The notes under the pieces were generated by a model, which worked only from the letters and a program-made list of their open reading frames with translations, searched no databases and was not told the DNA's origin. DNA of 64,000 bases. Source: an uncultured Eubacteriales bacterium. GTDB taxonomy: Bacteria > Bacillota > Clostridia > Christensenellales > Aristaeellaceae. A program made the position numbers and the translations under genes. The stretch covers positions 124,001 through 188,000 of the forward strand of contig OMYT01000001.1 in NCBI GenBank assembly GCA_900315315.1. The letters are read 5' to 3'. Below are positions 44,135 through 52,870 of the stretch, piece by piece (within the stretch, counting starts at the first letter, position 1; each line of letters starts with the position of its first letter).

Positions 44135-44157
44135 CAGCAAGATATCCCCAGAAGAAA

Positions 44158-44190
44158 AAGAACACGATGAAATTGTTTCATCGCGTTCTT
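44158..44190. terminator. Bidirectional terminator between deoD and yigZ
   Basis: Inverted repeat AAGAACACGATGAAA / TTTCATCGCGTTCTT (15 bp, one G-U pair) with a 3-base loop. A-tracts on the left and T-tracts on the right (TTTTC) serve both converging transcripts. Confidence 0.8.
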
Positions 44191-44195
44191 TTTCA

Positions 44196-44828
44196 TCAAA
44201 GCTTCCATGGAAGATAAGATTCTTCTTCAGAAATCATATTGAGCTTCCTTCCGGTAACATCCAAAAGACTGTTTATAACCTTTTCCTGATCAGAAGAACG
44301 TATAAGCAGATGAAAAGATATCATGCTTCCGTATACAACATCTTCTATCCGTACAGGAAGTTGCTCACATGAGTATCGAAATCGATCCCAGCCGGAATAG
44401 GGGAGTTCGCAGTATGTATTCGTTGTCATTTCCATTTGTGAAATGCCGGCAGATTCAACAGCAGCCTGACTGCTCTGTGTATACGCACGGACAAGCCCAC
44501 CTGTTCCGAGAAGCACTCCTCCGAAATATCGAACAACGACAATGCTGCAGTTCACGATGTTTTTTTTTCGCATCACATCTAAAATCGGCAAGCCTGCTGT
44601 ACCTGCGGGTTCACCATTGTCACTGTAACGCATAACATTTGCATTTTCTCCAATAATGTATGCATAACAATGATGTGTGGCATTTTTATGTTCTTCCCGG
44701 ATCTCTTGCAAAAATGATATCGCCATATCTTCAGTCTCACATGGAGACGCGTAACCGATAAACCTGCTTTTGTTGATGACTAGCTCTTCACAAGAACGCC
44801 CGGCAATCGTGATATATGACTGTATCAT
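44196..44828 (-). CDS. yigZ: YigZ/IMPACT-family protein (UPF0029)
   Basis: Conserved cytosolic protein of 210 residues of unclear function, related to yeast/human IMPACT. The N-terminal domain has the signature VVRYFGGVLLGTGGLVRAYT, preceded by KNATHHCYAYIIG and YSDNGEPAGTAGLPIL. The C-terminal ferredoxin-like domain (about 135-205) is less conserved. The ATG overlaps the tyrS stop by four bases, so it is the third gene of the T-box operon; why it accompanies tyrS is not known. Confidence 0.9.
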   Translation of the reverse strand: MIQSYITIAGRSCEELVINKSRFIGYASPCETEDMAISFLQEIREEHKNATHHCYAYIIGENANVMRYSDNGEPAGTAGLPILDVMRKKNIVNCSIVVVRYFGGVLLGTGGLVRAYTQSSQAAVESAGISQMEMTTNTYCELPYSGWDRFRYSCEQLPVRIEDVVYGSMISFHLLIRSSDQEKVINSLLDVTGRKLNMISEEESYLPWKL

Positions 44829-46054
44829 TTTAAAATGATCCTGCAGAAGCCTTTTTTTCCTTTTTTCAGAAGTATGCTGTCTTTCAACTGATCAATTGAA
44901 AGAGTAGCGGAGGTATCCGTAATCTTCTGGTCGTAAATAGAGACGGCATTCTGCTCGATTTGTTTTCTAGCATCGCTCTGGCTTTTACACAAGCCTGATC
45001 TGACAAGCATTGTCGATATTCTGGCGTCCTGCTCAAGTTCAGTAACAGAGAGTTCAATTGTTGGCATATTTTCAGCAGAAGTGCCTCTTCCAAATACAGA
45101 GGCAGAAGCTTCAGCTGCTTTAGTTGCTTCTTCTTCACCATGAACAAGCTTGGTTACCTCAAAAGCAAGTACTTTTTTTGCCTCATTTAATTCCGCATCC
45201 TTCAGTGCGCCCAGACGATGTACTTCATCCATCGGAAGGAATGTCAACAATGCAAGACATTTCTCAACATCTTTATCGTCTATATTTCTCCAGTATTGAT
45301 AGAAGTGGTATGGGCTTGTTTTTTCCGGATCAAGCCAAAGCGCCCCTGCTTCGGTTTTTCCCATCTTTCTGCCGTCATGAGTCAAAAGAAGTTGGAAAGT
45401 ACACGCAAAAGCTTTTTCATTTTCTTTTTTACGCACAAGGTCTGCACCACCGAGCATATTGCTCCATTGATCATTTCCGCCCATTTCAAGCCGGCATCCA
45501 TAGCGACGGAACAATTCAAGAAAATCATAGCTTTGCATGAGCATATATGTAAACTCAAGAAAACTGAGACCATTTTCTGTGGCCATCCTGGCTTTATAGC
45601 ACTCTGCTGTAAGCATTCGATTGACAGAAAACAGCGAACCGATCTCACGCATAAAATCTATGAAATTTAAAGGGCGAAGCCAATCTCCGTTATTCACAAT
45701 CAATGCTTTCCCATCATCAAAATCAAGGAAATGAGACATCTGACGCTTAATGCATTCAACATTGTGGTCAATTGTTTCAACGGTCATGATCTTACGCATA
45801 TCCGTTTTACCAGAAGGATCACCAATCATTGCAGTACCGCCGCCCATCAATGCAATCGGTTTATGACCTGCTCGCTGCATATGAGCCATAGCCATGATCG
45901 GGATATAATGACCAATATGAAGACTGTCAGCCGTAGGATCAAATCCCACATAAAAAGTAGTAGGATTCTTCAGTTGTTCATATAGTTCATCCTCAAAAGT
46001 CATTTGAGCAATGAATCCTCTTTCTTTTAAGATATCCAGAATGTGTTCCATCAT
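44825..46054 (-). CDS. tyrS: Tyrosyl-tRNA synthetase
   Basis: Class I aminoacyl-tRNA synthetase of 409 residues charging tRNA-Tyr. Seen are the start GFIAQMTFEDELYEQLKNPT, the TYVGFDPTADSLHIGHYIPI segment with the HIGH motif, MGGNDQWSNMLGGADLVRKK, the KMSKS-like KMGKTEAGALWLD, and a C-terminal S4-type tail (VRSGLCKSQSDARKQIEQNA). The length and TyrS2-like features fit the shorter class. The ATG at 46054 lies five bases after AAGGAG; a GTG at 46060 overlaps it. It follows the aminotransferase by nine bases and is controlled by the T-box at 47264-47497. Confidence 0.97.
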   Translation of the reverse strand: MMEHILDILKERGFIAQMTFEDELYEQLKNPTTFYVGFDPTADSLHIGHYIPIMAMAHMQRAGHKPIALMGGGTAMIGDPSGKTDMRKIMTVETIDHNVECIKRQMSHFLDFDDGKALIVNNGDWLRPLNFIDFMREIGSLFSVNRMLTAECYKARMATENGLSFLEFTYMLMQSYDFLELFRRYGCRLEMGGNDQWSNMLGGADLVRKKENEKAFACTFQLLLTHDGRKMGKTEAGALWLDPEKTSPYHFYQYWRNIDDKDVEKCLALLTFLPMDEVHRLGALKDAELNEAKKVLAFEVTKLVHGEEEATKAAEASASVFGRGTSAENMPTIELSVTELEQDARISTMLVRSGLCKSQSDARKQIEQNAVSIYDQKITDTSATLSIDQLKDSILLKKGKKGFCRIILK

Positions 46055-46063
46055 ATTCACTCC

Positions 46064-47248
46064 TTATTTGATTTCATTGGTCACAATTTCTCTGAGTATA
46101 CTCATTCCGGTTTCGATCTGTTCCTCCGTGCTGTTGGAAAAATTCAGGCGTAAAGTATTCGTATGTCCTCCGTCTGAACAAAAATAAGTACCAGGAACAT
46201 ATGCAACCTTTCGTTCAACAGCTTTTTGCAGCATAAGGACTGCATCAATACCGGCCGGCATTTCCGCCCAGATAAACAATCCGCCCTGCGGACGAGTATA
46301 TACGACATCATCCGGGAACAACTCGAGGCATTTCAGCATTTGACGCATTTTTGCTCCGTATCCCTTACAAATCGCCTGAATATGGTCAGGAAGAAGATTC
46401 CGGCGAATAAACTGATCTACGATCGCCTGGTTCAGATTTGCGGTATGTACATCTGTTGACTGTTTTCCAATTGTACATTTGCGGATTACAGAAGCATCGC
46501 CGGCAATATATCCGACGCGAAGTCCGGGAGAAATAATCTTGCTGAAGCTGCCGAGAAACATAACCCAGCCGCCTTCATCATAATACTTTATTGAACGAAG
46601 CGGTTCACCCTCATATCGGAGGTCACGATAAGGATCGTCTTCCGCGACAATTACGCCGTACTGATTTGCAAGTTTTGCAATCTTTCTCCTTCGATCATCC
46701 GGAAGTGTTTTTCCGGAAGGATTCTGAAAAGTCGGTATTGTATATAGCATTTTAGGATGATATTGTTTGATTTTCTCTTCAAGGTCCTCGGTTATCAGAC
46801 CATTTTCATCACTCTGTACAGTCACCAGATTAGCCTGATAAAGTTTCATACATTGAAGATTTCCAAGAAATGACGGGTTTTCAACCAGAACAGTGTCGCC
46901 TGGATCAATCAGAGCTTTACAGAGCAGATCCATCGCCTGTGTCGACCCGGTTACCGGCAGAACAGCGGGAATACTGATACCAAGCATAGCCTCAACATAT
47001 GTTTTCAAACTTTCCACAAATGGCGCATAGCCTTCTGTAGCGCCATACTGAAGGATACGCTTGCCATCATTTCTGATAACGAACTCTGTTAATTCGGCAA
47101 CAGTCCGATCAGGAAGAGCATCCGGAGAAGGATTCCCCCCGGCAAAAGAGATCATCCCCGGCTGTGCAATCACTTTGAAAATTTCGCGGATTGCACTTCC
47201 GGTTACCTGATCAAAGCGATGTGCAAATCTGACGTCCGAGATATTCAT
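46064..47248 (-). CDS. PLP-dependent aminotransferase (MocR-like/2-aminoadipate type), probably aromatic
   Basis: Fold-type I aminotransferase of 394 residues, resembling LysN/2-aminoadipate aminotransferases and the catalytic half of MocR regulators. It has MISFAGGNPSPDALPDRTVA, LPVTGSTQAMDLLCKALIDP, IVAEDDPYRDLRYEG, the PLP-lysine motif FLGSFSKIISPGLRVGYIAG and NTLRLNFSNSTEEQIETGMS. There is no GntR domain. The start at 47248 (MNISDVRF) is seven bases after GGAGG; the longer frame covers the T-box terminator and is impossible. Position behind a tyrosine-specific T-box and before tyrS suggests a role in tyrosine or other aromatic amino acid transamination; this is an inference from context. 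Confidence 0.88.
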   Translation of the reverse strand: MNISDVRFAHRFDQVTGSAIREIFKVIAQPGMISFAGGNPSPDALPDRTVAELTEFVIRNDGKRILQYGATEGYAPFVESLKTYVEAMLGISIPAVLPVTGSTQAMDLLCKALIDPGDTVLVENPSFLGNLQCMKLYQANLVTVQSDENGLITEDLEEKIKQYHPKMLYTIPTFQNPSGKTLPDDRRRKIAKLANQYGVIVAEDDPYRDLRYEGEPLRSIKYYDEGGWVMFLGSFSKIISPGLRVGYIAGDASVIRKCTIGKQSTDVHTANLNQAIVDQFIRRNLLPDHIQAICKGYGAKMRQMLKCLELFPDDVVYTRPQGGLFIWAEMPAGIDAVLMLQKAVERKVAYVPGTYFCSDGGHTNTLRLNFSNSTEEQIETGMSILREIVTNEIK

Positions 47249-47263
47249 TGCCATTCCTCCATC

Positions 47264-47497
47264 AAAATAATAAAAATACGGTTTCGCCGGAAGGCGAAGA
47301 CCGCGGTACCACTTCCATTCAGCAGAATAAATCATGCTCTCTATAACGCTGTAACCGGCGAACCGGGTCAACCCTAATGATGCAGTACATGTTCAGGTGA
47401 CTGCTCCGGGAGGTATTTCAACGGAGCAGGCTGCATTTTTACACCATCCAAATGCTCTCTGAAAGCCTTGATCCATTTACTCTTCCCATCATGGCAT
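47264..47497 (-). promoter_or_regulatory. T-box riboswitch of the aminotransferase-tyrS-yigZ operon (tyrosine)
   Basis: On the minus strand the leader carries the T-box core (AAGTGGTACCGCG, 47301-47315) and then a terminator (arms GGTCTTCGCC / GGCGAAACC, TTCC loop, followed by TATTTTTATTATTTT). Upstream, Stem I can be paired by eye: GGGA...TCCC below and AATGGA...TCCGTT above an internal loop, with a distal AGAGAGCATTT...AAATG hairpin. The internal loop's 3' strand reads GAAATACC, with TAC at 47413-47415 as the specifier codon for tyrosine, matching tyrS downstream. Uncharged tRNA-Tyr would stabilise the antiterminator and allow expression. Confidence 0.9.
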
Positions 47498-47503
47498 AAA
47501 GAT

Positions 47504-47532
47504 ATTATGTTCGATATCGAACATATTGTCAA
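47504..47532 (-). promoter_or_regulatory. Promoter of the tyrosine T-box operon
   Basis: On the minus strand, TTGACA (47532-47527), 17-base spacer, CATAAT (47509-47504). The spacer is filled by a 20-base perfect palindrome (47506-47525) that also covers most of the -10 box, a likely operator. Confidence 0.8.
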
Positions 47533-47543
47533 GGGCCTGATGC

Positions 47544-47572
47544 TTGATAAAATACAGATAATAATGTATAAT
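47544..47572 (+). promoter_or_regulatory. Promoter of the asp23-fakA-recG genes
   Basis: TTGATA (47544-47549), 17-base spacer, TATAAT (47567-47572). It diverges from the tyrosine T-box promoter and leaves a leader of about 70 bases before the ATG at 47647. Confidence 0.75.
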
Positions 47573-47646
47573 TAAATGTCCTTTATTCAGAATTTTGCAA
47601 GGGACATCCGGTATATGTCGCTGCGCATCATGCGGGAGGGGATTAT

Positions 47647-47997
47647 ATGGAATGTAAAGTCAAGAATGAATATGGTACAATTTATATTGCTGAAGACGTC
47701 ATGCTAAAGGTGGTCGGATATGCTGCACTTGAATGTTATGGCATAGTGGCTATGTCTGCCAAAAAAGCGACTGACGGCATCGTTGAGTGGCTTGGCCGCG
47801 AAAATCTGACAAAAGGCGTTCAGATCAGAAATGTCGGAGATATGCTTGACGTCGATCTTTATATTATTGTTGAATACGGTATTTCTATTTCCGAAGTCTG
47901 TAAAACAATCGTCGAAACCGTGCGCTACAAACTCGAGAGCACGACCGGTGTCAAAGTTCGCAAGGTCAGTATCTCAGTCGAGGGGATCAGGATCTGA
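47647..47997 (+). CDS. Asp23/Gls24 (YloU)-family protein
   Basis: Small cytosolic protein of 116 residues, family of Asp23/Gls24/YloU, associated with cell-envelope stress but with no known enzymatic role. Typical segments are YGTIYIAEDVMLKVVGYAAL, ECYGIVAMSAKKATDGIVEW, and the C-terminal VKVRKVSISVEGIRI. The ATG follows GGGAGGGG. The gene precedes a fatty-acid-kinase-like gene and recG, the order yloU-yloV-recG (with sdaA elsewhere) found in Bacillus, which supports the identification. Confidence 0.93.
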   Translation: MECKVKNEYGTIYIAEDVMLKVVGYAALECYGIVAMSAKKATDGIVEWLGRENLTKGVQIRNVGDMLDVDLYIIVEYGISISEVCKTIVETVRYKLESTTGVKVRKVSISVEGIRI

Positions 47998-48036
47998 TCC
48001 TTAATCAAATCCAAAATGATGACGGAGGAAGTTCCT

Positions 48037-49704
48037 TTGATACAGTTCAAAACGATTGACGGTCTTTTACTGCGTGATATGGTGATGGCCGGAACAGCAA
48101 TCCTTGAAAAAAACAGGGAAGCAGTTGATGCGTTGAATGTTTTTCCTGTTCCCGACGGAGATACCGGAACCAACATGTCTCTGACTATGCAGTCCGCAAC
48201 AAGGGAGATAAACAGTAAAGAGTTCCTCAGAGCCGATGAGGCCGCTAATGCTTTGGCAAAAGGCGCATTGAAGGGTGCTCGCGGCAATTCCGGAGTAATT
48301 ACCAGTCAGCTGTTACGCGGTTTCGCAAAGGCGTTAAACGGAGTTGAAAAAATCACTCCCGTTCAGTTTGCCGAAGCGTTGATGAAAGGCTCCGAAATGG
48401 CTTATAAAGCTGTTATGAAGCCAAAAGAAGGTACCATTCTCACTGTTGCCCGCGTGGTTGCTGAGGATGCCCTGAAGCAAGTGCAGAAAACACCCGATGA
48501 CTACGATCAGCTGATCAACGTCATGTTAAAAAGCGGCGAATCCATACTGAAGAAAACTCCCGACATGCTTCCCGCGTTGAAGCAAGCCGGTGTTGTTGAT
48601 TCCGGCGGGCGTGGATTGATGCTGATTTATCAGGGATATGCTGCTGTCCTTCGCGGTGAAGATATTAATTCTACCGATTCTTTCATAGAAGATGATGTTC
48701 AGGCAGTTGAAGATGATTGCCATGATCTCACTAAAGATTTGTCTTATACATACTGCGTTTCTTTCACATTGAATTATTTCCGGGAGGACTGTGATGAGCA
48801 TGATCTGGATTCATTCCGTCGAAGACTGAACCGTATCGGAGACTGTGTATCTGTAAATGGCGACCTGACAGAAGCAAAAGTTCATCTCCATACGGATAAT
48901 CCAGGTTTTGCCCTTGATTACGGCGTTGAACTGGCAGAGATTAACAATATTGTTATTGACAATCTTGCTGCCAAGAAAAGGGAACTGGAGAAAAAGGAGA
49001 TGCCAGTCGACGAAGAATCGAAAGAAGAGATTCCAGCAGAGCCTGAAAAACAATATGGATTTGTTGCTGTATCTCTCGGAAACGGTTTTTCCAAATTTTT
49101 CCAGGATTTGAATGTTGATCAGATCGTAGAAGGCGGTCAAACGATGAATCCTTCTGTTGATGATCTGTTAAATGCAATTAATCATGTTAATGCTCAATGT
49201 GTATTTATTCTGCCCAATAACGGCAATGTAATCTTTGCTGCCAATCAGGCAGCTGAGCTTTCAAAGAAAGAAGTACGTGTAATCCCTACTAAAAATGTTG
49301 CAATGGGAATTGCCGCTGCAATTGCATTCCAATCCGAACTGAATGCAGATGACAATATGCAGCGGATGAATGAAGCGGCACAACATGTTAAAACCGCTAT
49401 GGTTACATATGCCATCCGTGACAGTGAATATAACGGAATTGCTATCAAACAGGGAGATATCATCGGTTTGCATAACGGCCAGATTGAATTCTCCGGGAAA
49501 TCCGTACATGATGTAGTTCTCGAAATGATGAAAAAAATCATTACCGATGAAGACGAACTCATCACAATTTATTATGGTGCCGACATCCAGGAAAGCGATG
49601 CCCAATCTATCACCAGTGAAATTGAGAATCAGTATGATTACTGTGATGTTGAATGCCATAACGGCGGTCAACCATTATATTATTATCTGATTTCTGTGGA
49701 GTAA
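48037..49704 (+). CDS. DAK2/DegV-like kinase (YloV, FakA-like fatty acid kinase)
   Basis: A 555-residue protein resembling FakA, the ATP-dependent kinase that phosphorylates exogenous fatty acids carried by a FakB (DegV) protein. The N-terminal DAK2 domain has VDALNVFPVPDGDTGTNMSL and KGARGNSGVITSQLLRGFAK; the middle is DSGGRGLMLIYQGYAAVLRG; the C-terminal half is the DAK1/DegV-like domain with VFILPNNGNVIFAANQAAEL and the ending IIYYGADIQE-like ITIYYGADIQESDAQ. The start is TTG at 48037, eight bases after GGAGG. Bacillus homologue YloV is in the same order. No fakB is visible here. Confidence 0.92.
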   Translation: MIQFKTIDGLLLRDMVMAGTAILEKNREAVDALNVFPVPDGDTGTNMSLTMQSATREINSKEFLRADEAANALAKGALKGARGNSGVITSQLLRGFAKALNGVEKITPVQFAEALMKGSEMAYKAVMKPKEGTILTVARVVAEDALKQVQKTPDDYDQLINVMLKSGESILKKTPDMLPALKQAGVVDSGGRGLMLIYQGYAAVLRGEDINSTDSFIEDDVQAVEDDCHDLTKDLSYTYCVSFTLNYFREDCDEHDLDSFRRRLNRIGDCVSVNGDLTEAKVHLHTDNPGFALDYGVELAEINNIVIDNLAAKKRELEKKEMPVDEESKEEIPAEPEKQYGFVAVSLGNGFSKFFQDLNVDQIVEGGQTMNPSVDDLLNAINHVNAQCVFILPNNGNVIFAANQAAELSKKEVRVIPTKNVAMGIAAAIAFQSELNADDNMQRMNEAAQHVKTAMVTYAIRDSEYNGIAIKQGDIIGLHNGQIEFSGKSVHDVVLEMMKKIITDEDELITIYYGADIQESDAQSITSEIENQYDYCDVECHNGGQPLYYYLISVE

Positions 49705-49707
49705 TGG

Positions 49708-51714
49708 ATGGATTTGACACAGATTGAAGGAATCGGTCCTGTCCGAGCAGAGTCATTACGCGCAATGGGGATATTCTCATTGCGCGATTTGCTGTTTATG
49801 CTTCCGGCCCGTTATGATGATTATACCAGGCTTTTTCCCTGCAACACACGACAGGAAGGCAATATCCTTGTTTCCGGCACAGTGACGTCACCTCCAAAGC
49901 TCTCTGTGTTTCATGGAATAAAAAAAGTTACAGCCACAATCTCAGACAATTTCGGTAAGATGCCGGTATGCTGGTATAATAAACCATGGATGGTTAACCA
50001 GATTCATGAAGGAGACCACCTTCGTCTCTTCGGCCGTTTATCAATCAAAAATAACCGAAGAACATTACAGAATCCCCGTATTGTTTCAGATGACGAGCAT
50101 CTTTGCCCTGTTTACAGATCAATCAAAGGCTTTCCATCAAAATCATTCCGAAAACTGATACGTTCTGCGCTGGCAATGACAGATGAATGCTGCATTGAAA
50201 CACTTCCGGCTGATTTCCGGGTTCGCTACCAATTGTGTGAATTGAATTATGCGATAAGTCAAGCTCATTTCCCGGATGACATGAACGCCCTGAGAATAGC
50301 CAGAAGGCGCTTGTCCTTTGAACAGATTCTGTTATATCTGATATATGTAAGTATAACAAAATCAGGAAAGCACTTAGCTGTACCATTTATCTTTCACAAT
50401 GAATTGATGGATGAGTATTGGAACTCACTGGCCTTCTCTCCCACAAATGCCCAAAGACGTGTCCTGAGCGATATCGCTTCTGATCTAAAGAAAGATACTG
50501 CGATGAGCAGACTCTTGCAGGGAGATGTGGGGTCTGGTAAGACAGCGGTTGCCTTTGGAGCCATTTTCCTGACTGTACAATCAGGTTTTCAGGCAGCTAT
50601 GATGGCACCAACCGAAATTCTTGCCAGACAGCACTATGAAAACGCCAGAAAGGTTCTGGAACCACTCGGTATCAGATGCAGATTACTTACCGGAAGTACA
50701 AAAACAAAAGAAAGAAAGGAAATTCTAAAAGAACTGTCAAACAATACTTGTCAGGTTGTTTTCGGCACGCATGCACTGATAAGCAAAGATGTCAGTTATT
50801 CACGTCTTGGTTTGGCCATCACTGACGAACAACATCGCTTTGGAGTAAATCAAAGAAGTTTATTGCAGGAAAAAGGAACAGATAACCAACGTTCCCCCCA
50901 TGTATTGGTCATGTCAGCCACTCCAATACCCAGATCCCTTGCTCTGATTTTATACGGTGATCTTGATATATCCATAATTGATGAACTTCCTGCCGGTCGG
51001 ATCCCGGTAAAAACCAGGCTTGTTCCGGAACACAAACGGCAAGACATGTATTTATTTGTTCGCGAACAAGTATCAAAGGGAAAACAGGCCTATATTGTCT
51101 GTCCGCTTGTCGATGAATCAGATTCCGATAATGATCTTCATAGTGCAAAATCTCTATTTGAGAATTTAAAAAACAATGAGCTGAAAGATTTACGAATCGG
51201 GCTCACATGGGGAGCACAGAGACCGGATGAAAAAGAAAAAACACTTGAAGATTTCTCTGCCGGGAAATATGATGTTCTGGTTTCCACCACTGTGATCGAA
51301 GTCGGTGTAAACAATCCCAATGCAACAATTATGATTATAGAAAATGCTGAAAGATATGGCTTAAGCCAACTGCATCAATTGCGCGGAAGAGTAGGTCGAG
51401 GCGATCTGGAAAGCTGGTGCTTTCTGCTCTCTGATGCTTCAGACAAACTGAAGGTGTTGTGCTCAACAAATGACGGTTTCATTATTTCTCAAAAAGATCT
51501 TGAACTCCGAGGTCCGGGTGATCTGATTGGAACGAGGCAATCAGGTGAACCAGGCGCAGCTTTTCTCTATGGAGATATTCGTCTTCTTGATGAGGTTACA
51601 AGATGCGTTCAGGATTTGCACAGGGATCCGAGCCTGAAAAAAGCTCTTGAAATTATTGAAAAGTCAGCTTCAGCATATTTTGCCGAAAGCGGACATTCTG
51701 TGGCACTGAATTGA
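49708..51714 (+). CDS. recG: ATP-dependent DNA helicase RecG
   Basis: Branch-migrating helicase of 668 residues acting at stalled forks and Holliday junctions. The N-terminal wedge domain (OB fold, about 60-150) starts with IEGIGPVRAESLRAMGIFSL; the helicase motifs are LLQGDVGSGKTAVAFGAIFL, MAPTEILARQHYENARKVLE, TDEQHRFGVNQR (DEQH in place of DEAH, usual for RecG), VMSATPIPRSLALILYGDLD, TTVIEVGVNNPNATIMIIEN and HQLRGRVGRGDLESWCFLLS. The 3' end is four bases from hemW on the other strand and no terminator hairpin was seen. Confidence 0.97.
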   Translation: MDLTQIEGIGPVRAESLRAMGIFSLRDLLFMLPARYDDYTRLFPCNTRQEGNILVSGTVTSPPKLSVFHGIKKVTATISDNFGKMPVCWYNKPWMVNQIHEGDHLRLFGRLSIKNNRRTLQNPRIVSDDEHLCPVYRSIKGFPSKSFRKLIRSALAMTDECCIETLPADFRVRYQLCELNYAISQAHFPDDMNALRIARRRLSFEQILLYLIYVSITKSGKHLAVPFIFHNELMDEYWNSLAFSPTNAQRRVLSDIASDLKKDTAMSRLLQGDVGSGKTAVAFGAIFLTVQSGFQAAMMAPTEILARQHYENARKVLEPLGIRCRLLTGSTKTKERKEILKELSNNTCQVVFGTHALISKDVSYSRLGLAITDEQHRFGVNQRSLLQEKGTDNQRSPHVLVMSATPIPRSLALILYGDLDISIIDELPAGRIPVKTRLVPEHKRQDMYLFVREQVSKGKQAYIVCPLVDESDSDNDLHSAKSLFENLKNNELKDLRIGLTWGAQRPDEKEKTLEDFSAGKYDVLVSTTVIEVGVNNPNATIMIIENAERYGLSQLHQLRGRVGRGDLESWCFLLSDASDKLKVLCSTNDGFIISQKDLELRGPGDLIGTRQSGEPGAAFLYGDIRLLDEVTRCVQDLHRDPSLKKALEIIEKSASAYFAESGHSVALN

Positions 51715-51718
51715 TTTT

Positions 51719-52870
51719 TCAGTCATCCATCAGCTCAACAAGAATGCTGTTTTGTATATCGAAGCCCCGGCGTGTCAATTTCCAGGCATGACCAGAATGA
51801 ATAAGAAATCCTTGCGATTCAAGATTTCTGAGCTTTTCACCGTAGACGTTTTCAAGTTGTATACCATGAAGTTTCACAAATTCGGTTTCGTCAACCCCTT
51901 CGTTCATTCTTAATGCCAGCATCAGCGTTTCAAAGCGGGATTCAGCAGGCAGAACCAATGTTTCTTCATCCGGCTTATCATTACTGTTTATCATTTTTTC
52001 ATAGACTGAAAAATCGTTGGGATTTGTACAGCGTCTGCAGATCATTCCTTCATTCCCGCATTGAATGATTTCCATAGAAGCCGCCGATATGCCGAAACCT
52101 ACATAAGGAACTTGTTTCCAGTAACCGATGTTATGAAGACATTCAAAACCGGGTCTGGCAAAGTTGGACACTTCATACTGCATTATTCCATGTCTTGTTA
52201 ATTCAGATATAGCTGTATCGTACATCTCTCTTTCAAGATCCGGATCAGGAAGCATCAAAACACCGGATTTCAGGTCTCTGTTCAACGGTGTATTTTCTTC
52301 GGGAATCAAGCCGTATGTGCTGATATGAACCGGATCAAGTTCCATTGCAGCTTTTAGTGTTTCTTTCCACATATTCATGGTCTGTCCGGGAATACCGAAA
52401 ATCAGATCAATATTAATGTTCTTTATACCAAATTGACGGGCAAGTTTTACAGAAGCAACAACATCATTATATTTGTGAATTCTTCCGAGCATTCCAAGAA
52501 TTTCAGGTTGATATGCCTGCATTCCAAGTGATAAACGATTCATGCCGGAATTAACCGCTGCTGACAACCATTGTTTTGTAACGGTTCCCGGATTTGCCTC
52601 AATCGTGAATTCTTTCACTTTCTCAGCCGGCAATCTGCTGAACAGGCCGCCGGTAAGATGTGTCAGTTGTTCAGGTGTCAGAAGGGAAGGTGTACCTCCA
52701 CCGATGAATATCGTCCGAATATCATCTTTAAACTCTTTTTTCCTGTTATCGGCTTCTTTCAAAAGGAGCTCGACGTATTTTTCTTTTTCAAATTCCTGTC
52801 CTGCAAAAGAAACAAATGCGCAATATCGGCATTTTTGTTTGCAGAATGGGATATGAACATAGAGTTCCAT
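51719..52870 (-). CDS. hemW: Heme chaperone HemW (radical SAM, coproporphyrinogen oxidase-like)
   Basis: Radical SAM protein of 383 residues. The cluster motif is [15 protein letters not shown] (CxxxCxYC), followed by IFIGGGTPSLLTPEQLTHL, EFTIEANPGTV, RLSLGMQAYQPEILGMLGR and the HemN C-terminal domain (VLPAESRFETLMLALRMNEG). HemW delivers heme rather than oxidising coproporphyrinogen, and HemN proper keeps extra N-terminal residues absent here. The ATG follows GAGGG. Its first 112 bases overlap the end of the SLOG gene in another frame. Its place after lepA corresponds to the lepA-hemW(-hrcA) order of Firmicutes. Confidence 0.94.
   Translation of the reverse strand: MELYVHIPFCKQKCRYCAFVSFAGQEFEKEKYVELLLKEADNRKKEFKDDIRTIFIGGGTPSLLTPEQLTHLTGGLFSRLPAEKVKEFTIEANPGTVTKQWLSAAVNSGMNRLSLGMQAYQPEILGMLGRIHKYNDVVASVKLARQFGIKNINIDLIFGIPGQTMNMWKETLKAAMELDPVHISTYGLIPEENTPLNRDLKSGVLMLPDPDLEREMYDTAISELTRHGIMQYEVSNFARPGFECLHNIGYWKQVPYVGFGISAASMEIIQCGNEGMICRRCTNPNDFSVYEKMINSNDKPDEETLVLPAESRFETLMLALRMNEGVDETEFVKLHGIQLENVYGEKLRNLESQGFLIHSGHAWKLTRRGFDIQNSILVELMDD

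Noticed and set aside
47249-47371. Extended N-terminus of the aminotransferase in the same frame
   Set aside because: This stretch encodes the T-box antiterminator and terminator; the translation (basic and Tyr-rich) is an artefact and the true start has its own GGAGG.
47506-47525. Palindrome considered as an SOS (LexA) box
   Set aside because: The half-sites are in the opposite order (GTTCG...CGAAC rather than CGAAC...GTTCG) and no SOS gene follows.
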